From: Corynebacterium sp. NML98-0116
Lineage (GTDB): Bacteria; Actinomycetota; Actinomycetes; Mycobacteriales; Mycobacteriaceae
DNA: 64,000 nucleotides
Reading direction: 5' to 3'
NCBI RefSeq assembly: GCF_001767255.1
Contig: NZ_CP017639.1
Span: 704,875-768,874, forward strand
In this document: one piece after another, positions 32,983 to 43,600 of the stretch
Layout of the letters: each line of letters starts with the position of its first letter
Numbering within the stretch: the first letter of the stretch is position 1
Notes under the pieces: model-generated
The model's database searches: none
The model's input: the letters and a program-made list of their open reading frames with translations, nothing else
Told to the model about the DNA's origin: nothing
Translations under genes and position numbers: made by a program

Positions 32983-33828
32983 ATGACGACGAAGACTGTA
33001 GGAGACATTGTCGCGGCACTCGAGGCCGCCTACCCGCCCGAACTCGCCGAAAGCTGGGACCAGGTCGGCCTGATTTGCGGCGACCCGGACGAGCCCGTGC
33101 ACAAGGTGGCGTTCGCCCTGGACTGCACGATGAGCGTGGTGGAGCGCGCGCTGGAGGAAGGCGCGGACATGCTGGTGGTTCACCACCCGCTACTGCTGCG
33201 CGGGGTGCACTCTGTTGCGGCGAATACGCCGAAGGGCAAGGTCGTGCACACGCTGATCCGCGGCGGCTGCGCGTTGTTCGCGGCGCATACGAACGCGGAC
33301 TCGGCGCGCCCGGGGGTCAATGACAAGTTGGCGGAGTTGGTCGGGATTCGGCCCGGTAGGCCGATTCGCCCGGTGGGGGATGTGGACGTCGATACGCCGG
33401 GGGCGCTCGAGCGAGCCACCGGCCTTGGGCGAGTGGGCACCTTGCCTGAGCCGATGACCCTGCGCGAGTTCACCCAGCGCGTGGCCGACGCCCTGCCTGA
33501 GACTGTGTGGGGCGTGCGCGCCGCAGGCGACCCGGAGCAGATGGTGCGCACCGTCGCCGTCTCCTCCGGCTCGGGCGACAGCTTCCTCGACGATGCGAGG
33601 GCGCTCGGTGTCGATGTTTATGTCACCTCGGACCTGCGCCACCACCCAGTCGACGAGCACCTGCGCGCAGGCGGGCCCGCCGTGATCGATACTGCGCACT
33701 GGGCGAGTGAATTTCCGTGGACGCAGCAGGCAGAGGGTATCGTGAACCCGCTAGGCGTGGAAACGTGCATCATCCCGGTGCGCACGGACCCGTGGACCGT
33801 TTCCGCCCACCCGAATCAAGCCAAGTAA
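32983..33828 (+). CDS. NIF3-family dinuclear metal protein
   Basis: This encodes 281 residues. Metal-ligand motifs of the NIF3/YbgI family are present: VVHHPLLLRG, FAAHTNADSA and, near the C-terminus, DTAHWASEFPW. The family forms ring-shaped hexamers with a two-metal site and has been called GTP cyclohydrolase I type 2, although its role is unsettled. A TAGGCT -10-like box ends 7 bases before the ATG. It is followed closely by a zinc-ribbon coiled-coil gene, the usual actinobacterial neighbour. Confidence 0.88.
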   Translation: MTTKTVGDIVAALEAAYPPELAESWDQVGLICGDPDEPVHKVAFALDCTMSVVERALEEGADMLVVHHPLLLRGVHSVAANTPKGKVVHTLIRGGCALFAAHTNADSARPGVNDKLAELVGIRPGRPIRPVGDVDVDTPGALERATGLGRVGTLPEPMTLREFTQRVADALPETVWGVRAAGDPEQMVRTVAVSSGSGDSFLDDARALGVDVYVTSDLRHHPVDEHLRAGGPAVIDTAHWASEFPWTQQAEGIVNPLGVETCIIPVRTDPWTVSAHPNQAK

Positions 33829-33845
33829 AGGAGCAGTGCTTCCCC

Positions 33846-34529
33846 GTGAAACTTGCCGTAGAACTCCAGCAGGTACTACTGAATCTTGCCAAGGCTGACC
33901 GCCAGGCCGCCCACCCCGAGGCCACGAGCGAGGAGGAAAAGGAGCTGCAGCGCCTCACCGCGGAGCTCGAGCGCATGCGTGGCGCGGCGTCTGCGGCGCA
34001 GCTCGCCGTCGACGACATGGAGCTGGAGATCCTGCGCATCCAGGAAGACGAGCGCAAGCTCAAGCGCCGCGACCTGGACAACAAGCGCATGCTCGGCGCG
34101 GAGACAGACGAGGAGCGCCGCAAGGACCTGCAACACGATCGTTACACCACGAAGTCGCGCATCGCGGATTTGCAGTATGAGCTGAAGGAGGCCCACAACG
34201 AGATCGCGGCGCTGCGCAACAACCGCGACAACCATGGGGCTCGCCTGGACGGGCTCGAGCGCCAGGTCGAGGCCGCGCAGCGCGCTGTGGACGCTCTCCC
34301 GGCACGCGAGCGCGTGGACACCGAAGCACTGCGCAGCCAGCTGCCCGCGGACGTCCTCGAGGCCTACGACGAAATCGGCGCCGCCGCGTTCAACGGCCGC
34401 ACCTGCAACGGCTGCTTCATCGCCCTGCCCGCCACCGAGCGCAACCAGGTCAACGCCACCCCGGCCGACGAGGTCCCAATGTGCCCGAACTGCGGCACAC
34501 TGCTCGTGCGCACCCAGGTACAGGAGTAG
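33846..34529 (+). CDS. Coiled-coil zinc-ribbon protein
   Basis: This encodes 227 residues from a GTG with AAAGGAG about 13 bases upstream. Residues of about 1-165 form a long coiled coil rich in Glu, Arg and Leu. The C-terminus is a C4 zinc ribbon with CNGCF and CPNCG. The fold resembles FlgZ/CT398-like hairpin proteins conserved across Actinobacteria between NIF3 and RNase H genes. It probably acts as a nucleic-acid or protein scaffold in the cytoplasm; the exact partner is unknown. The next gene starts 4 bases after its stop. Confidence 0.85.
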   Translation: MKLAVELQQVLLNLAKADRQAAHPEATSEEEKELQRLTAELERMRGAASAAQLAVDDMELEILRIQEDERKLKRRDLDNKRMLGAETDEERRKDLQHDRYTTKSRIADLQYELKEAHNEIAALRNNRDNHGARLDGLERQVEAAQRAVDALPARERVDTEALRSQLPADVLEAYDEIGAAAFNGRTCNGCFIALPATERNQVNATPADEVPMCPNCGTLLVRTQVQE

Positions 34530-34533
34530 GCGC

Positions 34534-35700
34534 ATGAAGGTAGCCATGTTTTGCGACGGCGGCTCCCGCGGCAACCCCGGCGTGGCCGGAAGCGGTGCCG
34601 TCGTCTACGGCCCGGACGGGGAGACGCTGGCGGAAGTGGTGTACGCGGTGGGCAAGAAGTCCACGAACAACGTGGCCGAATACCACGGACTCATTGAGGG
34701 TTTGAAGGCCGCCATCGACGCCGGCGCCGACGAAGTCGCGGTGTCCATGGACTCCAAGCTCGTGGTCGAGCAGATGAACGGGCGCTGGAAGATCAAGCAC
34801 CCCGACATGCAGCAGCTCGCGCTGGAGGCGAAGCAGCTTGCGCGCACGTGCACCAAGGTGACGTATACGTGGGTGCCCCGCGCCAAGAACAAGAAGGCGG
34901 ACGAGCTGTCCAACGTAGCCATGGACGCCGCCGCGAAGGGCAAAAAGGGCCTCATTGCGCACGAGGCGCCTGCACACGAGGCACTTGCGCAAGCACCGAA
35001 GCAGGCTGCCCCGGCAGCGCCAAAAGAGGCGCAGCCTCACGAGACTGCCAGCCCCGGCCACTGGTCCGGCACCGACGCCCCACGCACCCGCTTCGTGCTG
35101 CTGCGCCACGGCCAAACCGAACACTCCGCCCGCCGCGTCTACAGCGGGCAAGCCAACCCGCCACTCACCGAAATCGGGCAGGCGCAGGCGCGCCGGGCCG
35201 CGGCCGCGCTCGCCGAGATGGGGCACATCGACGTGATCGTTGCCTCACCGCAGGCGCGTGCCCAGCAAACCGCGCAGGCCTGCGCGGACGCGCTCGGGAT
35301 TGCGCACGAGGACATCGTCACCGAGGAGGGCTTCCGCGAGGTGGACTTCGGCGACTTTGAGGCGCTCAGCAGGCAGGACGCGCAGCAGCGCTACCCCGAG
35401 GAGTTCGAGGCGTGGCAGGCCTCCGCCGCCACCGCGCCGCCGAACGGGGAGTCGCTGGCATCGCTGCACCGCCGCGTCACGCGTGCCCGGCTGCGCGTCC
35501 AGGAACGCTACGAAGGCAAAACCATCCTCTTGGTGGCGCACACCACGCCGATCAAGTCGGTGATCCGTCAGGGGCTGAACGTGAGCGCTGAAGTGTTCAA
35601 GCACCTGTTTCTGGACTTGGCGTCGATTTCTGTGGTGGAGTTCTACGGGGAGATGGGCGTGGTGCGCTGCGTCAACGACGTCGCCCACCACCGAAAATAA
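34534..35700 (+). CDS. Bifunctional RNase H / acid phosphatase
   Basis: This encodes 388 residues with two fused domains. Residues 1-135 are a type I RNase H with the catalytic set D8, E49, D73 and D123. An Ala/Pro-rich linker (about 140-180) joins it to a histidine phosphatase domain starting with LLRHGQTEHS (191-193) and ending with LLVAHTTPIKS. The actinobacterial homologue removes RNA from RNA-DNA hybrids and also dephosphorylates alpha-ribazole phosphate-like substrates. It is co-transcribed with the zinc-ribbon gene and lies just before rnpB. Confidence 0.92.
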   Translation: MKVAMFCDGGSRGNPGVAGSGAVVYGPDGETLAEVVYAVGKKSTNNVAEYHGLIEGLKAAIDAGADEVAVSMDSKLVVEQMNGRWKIKHPDMQQLALEAKQLARTCTKVTYTWVPRAKNKKADELSNVAMDAAAKGKKGLIAHEAPAHEALAQAPKQAAPAAPKEAQPHETASPGHWSGTDAPRTRFVLLRHGQTEHSARRVYSGQANPPLTEIGQAQARRAAAALAEMGHIDVIVASPQARAQQTAQACADALGIAHEDIVTEEGFREVDFGDFEALSRQDAQQRYPEEFEAWQASAATAPPNGESLASLHRRVTRARLRVQERYEGKTILLVAHTTPIKSVIRQGLNVSAEVFKHLFLDLASISVVEFYGEMGVVRCVNDVAHHRK

Positions 35701-35735
35701 AGCACACCGGCCGCTGTGTTGTAGAGTGGCACAGT

Positions 35736-36155
<420 letters not shown>

Positions 36156-36156
36156 C

Positions 36157-37350
36157 TTACACTTCGATCCTGCCAACCTCGCCCGTGGCCAGCGGGATGA
36201 CCAGCAGGTTCTCCTCCATCCGGGAGGCAAAGTTTTCGGCTTTCGACGCCGGCACCAGCGCCAGCACCGACTGGGAGACCCCAGGTGCGGCTGGTCTTGC
36301 GACGCTCGCTCCGCACTCGCACGCGAGCTGGCTCAGCAGCGCCGGGGTTGCCAGGGCCTCATCGGCGGCGTCACCCGCGTGGGGGCTTAGCGCGTTGACC
36401 AGCGCATCGATTTGCTGCGAGCGCAACGCCTGCGCCGCACCCAGTGCGCGTGCCGTTTCGTCCTCACAGCGCTGCAGCACTGCGCGTGCGCGCTGCGGAT
36501 CCGGCGCGGAACTATCGCCAACGGTGTGGCGGGCCTCCACCCACTGGACCACACGCGCGGTCGCGTCCGGTAGTTGGCGCAGCGAGGCCACGCCGAAGTT
36601 TGCAGCTGCCGTCTCGATGAACTCCTGGCGCCGCCGCATCGACTCCGCGAACGCGTCCGGCTGCGCAGCCTGCTCCTTGGCCACCACGAACATCCGCAGA
36701 CCAAGGCGCTCGGGGTGGGTGATCTGCGTGACCGAGCCGTCCGCCTGCTCCACAAGGTTCAGCGTGGTGCCGTGGCCGCGAAGCGCCGCGGTGTAGCGCG
36801 CCTTCAATGGGCTGGACGTGGCGTACGCGGTGGCGGACTGTGCGCAGACCTCCGCAAGCTTCGTGCGCAGGGGAGGGGCGTCGATATCGTCGTGGGCGCC
36901 GGCGCATGCCAACGTGATGGCGGCTTCTGCCGCGGCAATCTCGCCGAGGCCAACTCCGTGCGGGACGTGGGAGACCACCGAGATGTCCATTCCCGTGGTC
37001 TCGCGGGAAAGCACCTGGCGGTGGATCAGCGTATGGATCAGCCCGGTAATCCGGTGCGCGAGCTGCGCTTCCTCGGTGCCCGCGGTAGGGGCGTTGAGTG
37101 CCGCCAGCGTGCTGGTCGCGGCGAGAATCCGGCCGTCGGCACGCGTGAACTGGAGCGAAATGACATCGTCCGACCTGCGGCTCACCGCGGCACACACCCG
37201 CTGTGGGCCAAGCCCGATGATGCTCGCCCCGCCATAATTATCGACGCCATCACCAGCCACCACCACCGTTGCCGGCGCGGAAGCGACGTGGTCGGGGGCG
37301 CAGCCAGCATGGTGGGCATGTGCAGCACGCATCTCCTGTTGGACATTCAT
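36157..37350 (-). CDS. Degenerate galactokinase-like GHMP protein
   Basis: This encodes 396 residues with the length and order of a galactokinase. The signature regions are altered: the sugar-site motif (normally GEHTDYNxG) reads AGDGVDNYGG, and the glycine/serine-rich ATP loop (PxxxGLSSSA) reads HVPHGVGLGEIAAAE. Loss of the serines argues against normal kinase activity, although the fold may bind a ligand. The position beside rnpB is typical of Corynebacteriales. A TATGGT -10-like box lies about 8 bases before the ATG. A catalytic role is doubtful. Confidence 0.75.
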   Translation of the reverse strand: MNVQQEMRAAHAHHAGCAPDHVASAPATVVVAGDGVDNYGGASIIGLGPQRVCAAVSRRSDDVISLQFTRADGRILAATSTLAALNAPTAGTEEAQLAHRITGLIHTLIHRQVLSRETTGMDISVVSHVPHGVGLGEIAAAEAAITLACAGAHDDIDAPPLRTKLAEVCAQSATAYATSSPLKARYTAALRGHGTTLNLVEQADGSVTQITHPERLGLRMFVVAKEQAAQPDAFAESMRRRQEFIETAAANFGVASLRQLPDATARVVQWVEARHTVGDSSAPDPQRARAVLQRCEDETARALGAAQALRSQQIDALVNALSPHAGDAADEALATPALLSQLACECGASVARPAAPGVSQSVLALVPASKAENFASRMEENLLVIPLATGEVGRIEV

Positions 37351-37387
37351 AGGGCACAACCATACCCGCGGCGCTAAGGTGGGCGCC

Positions 37388-37591
37388 ATGAACGGAAACT
37401 TCTACTACAACCCGACCACCGGCGAGATCACCGAGGGCAAAGAACAGTCCTGGGAAAACCGCATGGGCCCCTACAAGACGCGCGAGGAAGCCGAGGATGC
37501 GCTGCGCATCGCGGCCGCGCGTAACCAGCAGGCGGACGCGGAAGAGGCCGCCGAGGACAACTGGGGCACCCCACCTTCCTGGGAGAAGTAG
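37388..37591 (+). CDS. Small SPOR-like conserved protein
   Basis: This encodes 67 residues. The conserved body is FYYNPTTGEITEGKEQSWEN followed by RMGPYKTREEAEDAL, which resembles small SPOR-like proteins of Actinobacteria (a strand, 'GPY.tReeAe.aL' helix). It is hydrophilic and acidic at the C-terminus. A TAAGGT -10-like box ends 7 bases before the ATG. It is divergent from the galactokinase-like gene with 37 bases between. The function is unknown. Confidence 0.75.
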   Translation: MNGNFYYNPTTGEITEGKEQSWENRMGPYKTREEAEDALRIAAARNQQADAEEAAEDNWGTPPSWEK

Positions 37592-37612
37592 CCCCTACTG
37601 CACGTACAGGGC

Positions 37613-39163
37613 TTACAAGGCTTTCTGCGCCGCCTTCTTTACTTCGCGGATCGCGCCGAAGTAGCCGCGCAGTGCCTTTTCACCGTCGCGGAGTTCGCGC
37701 TGGAAGCACATGCCATAGGCGAACACGTCCTCGTCGCGCTGGCGCGCCAGCTTCGCAAGCACCAGCAGCTCCTCGCGCGAGGTCGCGCAGTCCTGGAAAT
37801 CACCCAGCATCGATTGCAGGCGCTTGCAGGCCTTGATAAGGCGCTTGAACTTCGGATCGCCGGTGGCGGCCGCGGCGTAGCGCAGCCGCTTGGCTGCCTT
37901 GCGCACGTCGTGCACGTAGGCCTCGCGCTTCGCGCGCGGCAATGACGTGTCGTGGTAGCGGTCGTCGACCTTGGCGTGGCGCTTCATCAGCTTCTTATAT
38001 GCCTTGCGCACGTGGCGCGCCAGGGCTTCGTCGTTGTCCTTGATGCCCTCGCGCACCTGGGGAGGGTTCGCGATGAGTTCATCGATGGCGTCGAGAAGGT
38101 TGAGGTAGGCGTCGCTGTTGCACATGTTGACGATGTTGCGGTGCGCGAGCTTGTACACGCTGTGCATATCCTCGCGCAGGTGGGCTGCGGCAGCATCATC
38201 CATGCAGCCGGAGTCGTCAGTGTCGAGCAGCTGCAACCACCGGGCGTGCACCACCTCAGCGTCGCGCGCCACCCCGAGCACGCCCGCGACGTGCTTGAGT
38301 TCCTTCTCGATCTTCGAAAACGCATCGCCCTGCACGAGCCCGTCGTAGGTGCGCAGGATGGAGCGCAGCTCCCGGATTGCCACCCGCTGCTGGTGCACCG
38401 AGTCCCACTGGTCGGCGCGTACGGCGCGGTCGCCGTGGACGATGGTGTCGCGAAGCGTGCGTACGGAAGTTAACAGGGAATGCAGCGGGGAATCCGCAGG
38501 CAGGTGCGCCTCGGTGAGGTGCGGAGGCAGCGGAGCTTTCGCCAACGAGTCCCCGAGTGCGGACGTCAGCTTCGACGGCGAGGAGGACGGGCGAGCGCCG
38601 GAGGAGAGCAGGTAACGCTCCGCCTGGCGCAGCAGGGACGCACCTGCGTTGGTGCCCGCGACCTGCTCCGTGAGTTCGAGTTCCCACTCGCGCCAAGTGG
38701 TGTGCGAACCCCCTGGTAGCAGGGAGCGGGCGGAGACGTGGTCGTCGCAAAACTCGGCGACGGGCTGGCCTTCCTCGTCGGCGAGGATGGTTTCCACGCG
38801 GTGGTTGTCCACCTGGGCAATGGGCTGCAGCGGGTGGCGGCGCACGATGGCGCGGACGGCGTCGACAAGCTCCTGCGGGACCGTGTGCGGGTCCTGCAGT
38901 GGGCAGCGTAGCTCGGTGCGGCCTTGACCTGCTGGAATCTTCATGTGCCAGCCGTCGTCCGGGCCTCCCGTGCGGCGGCGCAGCGTGATCTTCTCGCGCG
39001 TCAGGCGCAGGTCAGCCGTGTCGTAGTAGATTGCGGAGAGCTGCTGGTGGCTCGTGCTCGCGAGTGCGGACACCCCCGGCAGCTGCCGCATGTCGGGAAC
39101 GGCGGTGGAGTCGTCGACAGCTAACTTGATCTCAATTTCTACGTACTCATGTGGTGCAGCCAC
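37613..39163 (-). CDS. CYTH-CHAD polyphosphate-related protein
   Basis: This encodes 516 residues. The N-terminal CYTH domain (about 1-200) carries the EIEIKL signature, and conserved basic residues that bind triphosphate follow (KITLRRRTGG, WHMKIPAG). The C-terminal CHAD domain (about 215-510) is helical and rich in conserved His, Arg and Lys (HQQRVAIRELRS, DVRKAAKRLRY), suited to binding polyphosphate. CYTH enzymes hydrolyse triphosphates such as thiamine triphosphate or tripolyphosphate. The fusion points to polyphosphate metabolism. It is divergent from glnA2. Confidence 0.88.
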   Translation of the reverse strand: MAAPHEYVEIEIKLAVDDSTAVPDMRQLPGVSALASTSHQQLSAIYYDTADLRLTREKITLRRRTGGPDDGWHMKIPAGQGRTELRCPLQDPHTVPQELVDAVRAIVRRHPLQPIAQVDNHRVETILADEEGQPVAEFCDDHVSARSLLPGGSHTTWREWELELTEQVAGTNAGASLLRQAERYLLSSGARPSSSPSKLTSALGDSLAKAPLPPHLTEAHLPADSPLHSLLTSVRTLRDTIVHGDRAVRADQWDSVHQQRVAIRELRSILRTYDGLVQGDAFSKIEKELKHVAGVLGVARDAEVVHARWLQLLDTDDSGCMDDAAAAHLREDMHSVYKLAHRNIVNMCNSDAYLNLLDAIDELIANPPQVREGIKDNDEALARHVRKAYKKLMKRHAKVDDRYHDTSLPRAKREAYVHDVRKAAKRLRYAAAATGDPKFKRLIKACKRLQSMLGDFQDCATSREELLVLAKLARQRDEDVFAYGMCFQRELRDGEKALRGYFGAIREVKKAAQKAL

Positions 39164-39269
39164 GGCGAAGCCCTACTTTCAACACGAAGCATGTGCGGTC
39201 ACCGCAAAGTCTAACGCGTTCGCCCACTTTCGCGGCGGCATGAGCGCAGGCGCAGTAGGGTACAACACT

Positions 39270-40604
39270 ATGGACACGCAACAGGAAAACGTACTTCGCA
39301 TGGTTGAACAGCGAGACATCGCGTTCATCCGCTTGTGGTTCACTGACATTTTCGGATCCCTGAAAACCGTCATGATGAGCCCCGCCGAACTTGAGGCCGC
39401 CTTCGACGAGGGCGTGGGCTTCGACGGCTCCTCCATCGAGGGCTTCTCCCGCATCTCCGAGTCCGACACCTTGTTGCGCCCGGACCCCTCTACCTTCCAG
39501 CCGCTGCCGTTCGACGAAGGCACCGGCCTGCAGACCGCCCGCATGTTCTGCGACATCACCATGCCGGACGGCGACCCGCTCTACGCCGACCCGCGCCAGG
39601 TACTGCGCCGCCAGATGACGCACGCGCGCGAGCTCGGCTTCGAGTTCAACGCCAGCCCCGAAATTGAGTACTACGTGCTCAAACAGAACATGCCTGGGGA
39701 GGACCCGGTGCCGGCGGACAAGGGCGGCTACTTCGACCAGGCGAAGCGCAACGAGGCGCCGAAGTTGCGCCGCCAGGCGATCGCCGCGTTGGAGTACATG
39801 GGCATTGTCACCGAGTTTTCCCACCACGAGGCCAGCGCCGGCCAGCAGGAGATCGACCTGCGGCACACCGACGCGCTGACCATGGCCGATAACGTGGTCA
39901 CCTTCCGCTACATCGTGAAGACCGTCGCGGAAGCCAACGGCGTGCACGCCACGTTCATGCCGAAGCCGTTCGCGGACATGGATGGTTCCGCGATGCACAC
40001 CCACTTCTCGCTGTGGGAGGGGGAGACCAACGCCTTCCACGACCCGGACGATGAGATTTCGCTGTCCAAGACGGGCCGCCAGTTCATCGCGGGCATCATC
40101 GAGCACGCCAACGAGATCTCCGCGGTGACCAATCAGTGGGTCAACTCGTATAAGCGCCTCCAGTTCGGCTCCGAGGCGCCGACCGCGGCGACGTGGGGCG
40201 TTTCCAACCGCTCCGCGATGGTGCGCGTGCCCACCTACCGCCTGCACAAGGCGGACTCGCGCCGCATCGAGGTCCGCTCGTTGGACTCCGCCTGCAACCC
40301 TTACCTTGCGTACGCGGCGGTGCTGGCAGCGGGCCTGCGCGGCATCGAGGGCGAGTACGAGCTCGACGAGCCAAGCCGCGACGACGTATTCGCGCTGACT
40401 CGCCGGGAGCGCCGCGCGATGGGGTACCGCGACCTGCCGAACTCGCTCGACCAGGCGCTGCGCCACCTGGAGCGCTCCGAGTTTATGGCGGAAGTGCTCG
40501 GGGAGCAGGTCTTCGAGTTCTTCCTGCGTTCGAAGTGGGATGAGTACCACGCCTACACCTCCCAGATCACCCCGTGGGAGATCGAAAGCGGCATCGACCT
40601 TTAA
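39270..40604 (+). CDS. glnA2: Glutamine synthetase-like protein GlnA2
   Basis: This encodes 444 residues of the short GSI-beta type found next to glnE in Actinobacteria. The substrate and metal motifs GFDGSSIEGF, FNASPEIEYYVL, HHEASAGQQEIDLR and MHTHFSLW are intact. It lacks the (N/D)LYxLPPEE adenylylation loop, reading GEYELDEPSRDD instead, so it should escape GlnE control. In relatives GlnA2 is not the main glutamine synthetase. TAGGGT ends 8 bases before the ATG. It lies 9 bases before glnE. Confidence 0.92.
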   Translation: MDTQQENVLRMVEQRDIAFIRLWFTDIFGSLKTVMMSPAELEAAFDEGVGFDGSSIEGFSRISESDTLLRPDPSTFQPLPFDEGTGLQTARMFCDITMPDGDPLYADPRQVLRRQMTHARELGFEFNASPEIEYYVLKQNMPGEDPVPADKGGYFDQAKRNEAPKLRRQAIAALEYMGIVTEFSHHEASAGQQEIDLRHTDALTMADNVVTFRYIVKTVAEANGVHATFMPKPFADMDGSAMHTHFSLWEGETNAFHDPDDEISLSKTGRQFIAGIIEHANEISAVTNQWVNSYKRLQFGSEAPTAATWGVSNRSAMVRVPTYRLHKADSRRIEVRSLDSACNPYLAYAAVLAAGLRGIEGEYELDEPSRDDVFALTRRERRAMGYRDLPNSLDQALRHLERSEFMAEVLGEQVFEFFLRSKWDEYHAYTSQITPWEIESGIDL

Positions 40605-40613
40605 GGAAACACC

Positions 40614-43600
40614 ATGTCTGCAGATGCACCCTTGCCGAACCCTGCGAAGCTCGGGCTGACCAGCCCCCGCGCCGCCGAGGACTTAGCCACGCTCGGCATC
40701 ACGGATGCGAAGGTGCTCGCAGCGCTTGCCGACGCCGGCGATCCAGACCTGGCGCTCAACACGCTCTACCGTCTCTTCAGCGCGCTTGACGACGCCCCAT
40801 CCTGGCAGGACGTGCAGTCCCACCTGGCGGCCGACGGCCAGTTCCGCACCCGGCTGTTCGCGCTGCTCGGCGGCTCCACGGCGCTGTCCGACCACCTGGT
40901 GGCGCACCCGCAGCGCTGGTGCAGCCTGCTCGAGCCGCTCCCAGGCAGCGAGGAGCTCTTCCGCACGATGCTCGCGGCCGTCGATGCCGCACCCGCGGGC
41001 CTCGAGGGCGACACAGCAAGCGAGGACCTGACCACCCCCGGCACCTACCGCGCGGGGCAGGAGTGGTCGCGCCACGCCAGCGCCACCACACCGCTTCGCG
41101 AGCACTACCTCACCCTCATGATGCGCATCGCCGCCTCCGACCTCGCAGGAGAGGTGGGCTACCGCGACGTCACCGAGTACGTCACAACGCTCGCCGACGC
41201 CGCTCTGACCGCAGCGCTGGCCGTCGCCATCCGCGAAACCTACGGCGACGACGACCCCGACTCCTGCCTCGCGATCATGGCGATGGGCAAGTGCGGCGCC
41301 CGCGAGCTGAACTACATCTCCGACGTCGACGTCATCTTCGTCGCCGAACCAGCCACTGCCCCGGCCACCAAGACCGCCAGCACCGTGATGCAGCTTGGCA
41401 CCGCGTGCTTCTTCGAAGTCGACGCCAACCTCCGCCCCGAGGGCAAGTCCGGCGCGCTCGTGCGCACCGTTGACAGCCACCTGACGTATTACAAGCGCTG
41501 GGCGCAGACCTGGGAGTTCCAGGCACTGCTCAAGGCCCGTCCGATGACAGGCAACGCCGAGATGGGGCAGCGCTACATCGCGGCGTTGCGCCCGCTGGTC
41601 TGGGAGGCGTCGCAACGCACAAGCTTCGTCGAGGACGTCCAGGCGATGCGCAGGCGCGTGCTCGAGCACGTGCCGAAAGACCTGCGCGAGCGCGAACTCA
41701 AGCTGGGCAGCGGCGGGCTTCGCGACGTCGAATTCGCCGTCCAGCTGCTCCAGCTCGTGCACGGGCGCATCGACCAGAGCATCCGGGTGAAGAACACCGT
41801 CGACGCGCTCCAGGTGCTTACCGACGGCGGCTACATCGGACGCGAGGACGGCGCCAAGCTGATCGACGCCTACGAGTTCCTCCGCCTGCTCGAGCACCGA
41901 CTGCAGCTCACCCGCTTCAAGCGCACCCACCAGCTGCCCAAACCGGACGACGCGAAGGCGCTGCGGTGGCTCGCGCGCACCTCGGGCTTCCGCACCGGCC
42001 CGCGCGCGACCGCCACTGAGGCGCTGCGCACCCGCCTCAAGCAGGTCCGGTTCACCGTGGCCAACCTGCACGAACGCATTTTCTACCGTCCGCTGCTTAG
42101 CGCGGTGGTGAACCTGAGCTACGGCGAGGCTACCTTGAGCGCCGACGCCGTCAAGGCCCAGCTCGCCGCACTCGGCTACCGCCACCCGGCGCGCGCCCAC
42201 GACCACCTCACCGCGCTGGTGAAGGGCACCTCGCGCCGGGCGAAGCTGCAGGCGATCCTGCTGCCGTCGCTCATGCACTGGCTGGGTGGCACCGCGGACC
42301 CGGACGCGGGGCTGTTGAACTACCGCAAGCTTTCGGAGGCGGCGGAGGATAAGAGCTGGTTTTTGCGCATGCTGCGCGACGAGGGCGTGGTCAGCCAGCG
42401 CCTCATGCAGATCCTGGGCACCAGCCCGTACGCCTCCGAACTGATCATCGCGGCCCCTGAGGTGGTCAAACTCTTTGGCGACGGCTCCTCGGGTCCGCGC
42501 CTCATCGAGGCGGCGCCCGACCAGGTAGAGAAGGCGATCGTCGCAGCCGCCGGGCGCTACGAGGACCCGGACCGCGCGGTGTCGGTGGCGCGTTCGCTGC
42601 GTCGGGCGGAGCTCGCGCGCATCGCCGCTGCCGACCTGCTCGGCTTCATGGAGGTGCGCCAGGTCTGCGAGGAGCTCACCTACGTGTGGGACGCCGTTCT
42701 GCGCGCCGCGCTCGCCGCAGAGATGCGCGCCCAGCACCAGGACCCCGAGCGCCCAACGCCGGCGCGCATCGCTGTGATCGGGATGGGCAGACTCGGCGGG
42801 GCGGAGCTCGGCTATGGCTCGGACGCGGACGTGATGGTGGTTGCCGCAGCCAACGAGGGCTACGACGACCACGAAGCAACCGTGTGGGCCGCCAAGGTCA
42901 TTGAGGCGATGCGCGCGCGCCTGGCCAAGCCGAGCGCCGACCCACCCCTCGAGGTCGACCTCGGACTGCGCCCCGAGGGGCGCTCTGGCGCGGTGGTGCG
43001 CACGGTGGAGTCCTACGAGCGTTACTACACCGAGTGGGGCGAGGTGTGGGAGCGCCAGGCGCTGCTGCGCGCCGTCACCATCGCCGGTGACCGGGACCTC
43101 GGCGCGGACTTCCTCCGCGTCATCGACCCAGTGCGCTACCCGCCGGGGGGTGCCAGCCAGCGCGACATCAGGGAGGTCCGCCGCATCAAGGCGCGCGTGG
43201 ATAACGAGCGCCTGCCGCGCGGGGCGGACCGCGCCACCCACACCAAGCTGGGCCGCGGGGCGCTCGCCGACGTCGAGTGGACCGTGCAGCTGCTCACCAT
43301 GATGCACGCGCACACCCACCCGGCCTTGCACACCACCTCCACGCTGGAGGCCCTCGACTACCTCGCCGACCCAAACGACGACCGACCGCAAGTGATTGAA
43401 CCGCAGCAGGCCCGCCAACTGCGCGAGGCCTGGCTGATGGCCACCAGGGCCCGCAACGCCATCGTGCTCGTCACCGGCAAGCGCACCGACCAGCTGCCCG
43501 CGCCGGGCACACAGCTCGGCCCCGTCGCAGGCTCCGCGGGCTACAGCCCGGAGCACCAACAGCAGTTCCTGGAGGACTACCGGCGCACCACCCGCCGCGC

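Noticed and set aside
37589..37613. Terminator between the SPOR-like gene and CYTH-CHAD
   Set aside because: The possible stem is imperfect, has a long loop and lacks a T-run on either strand.
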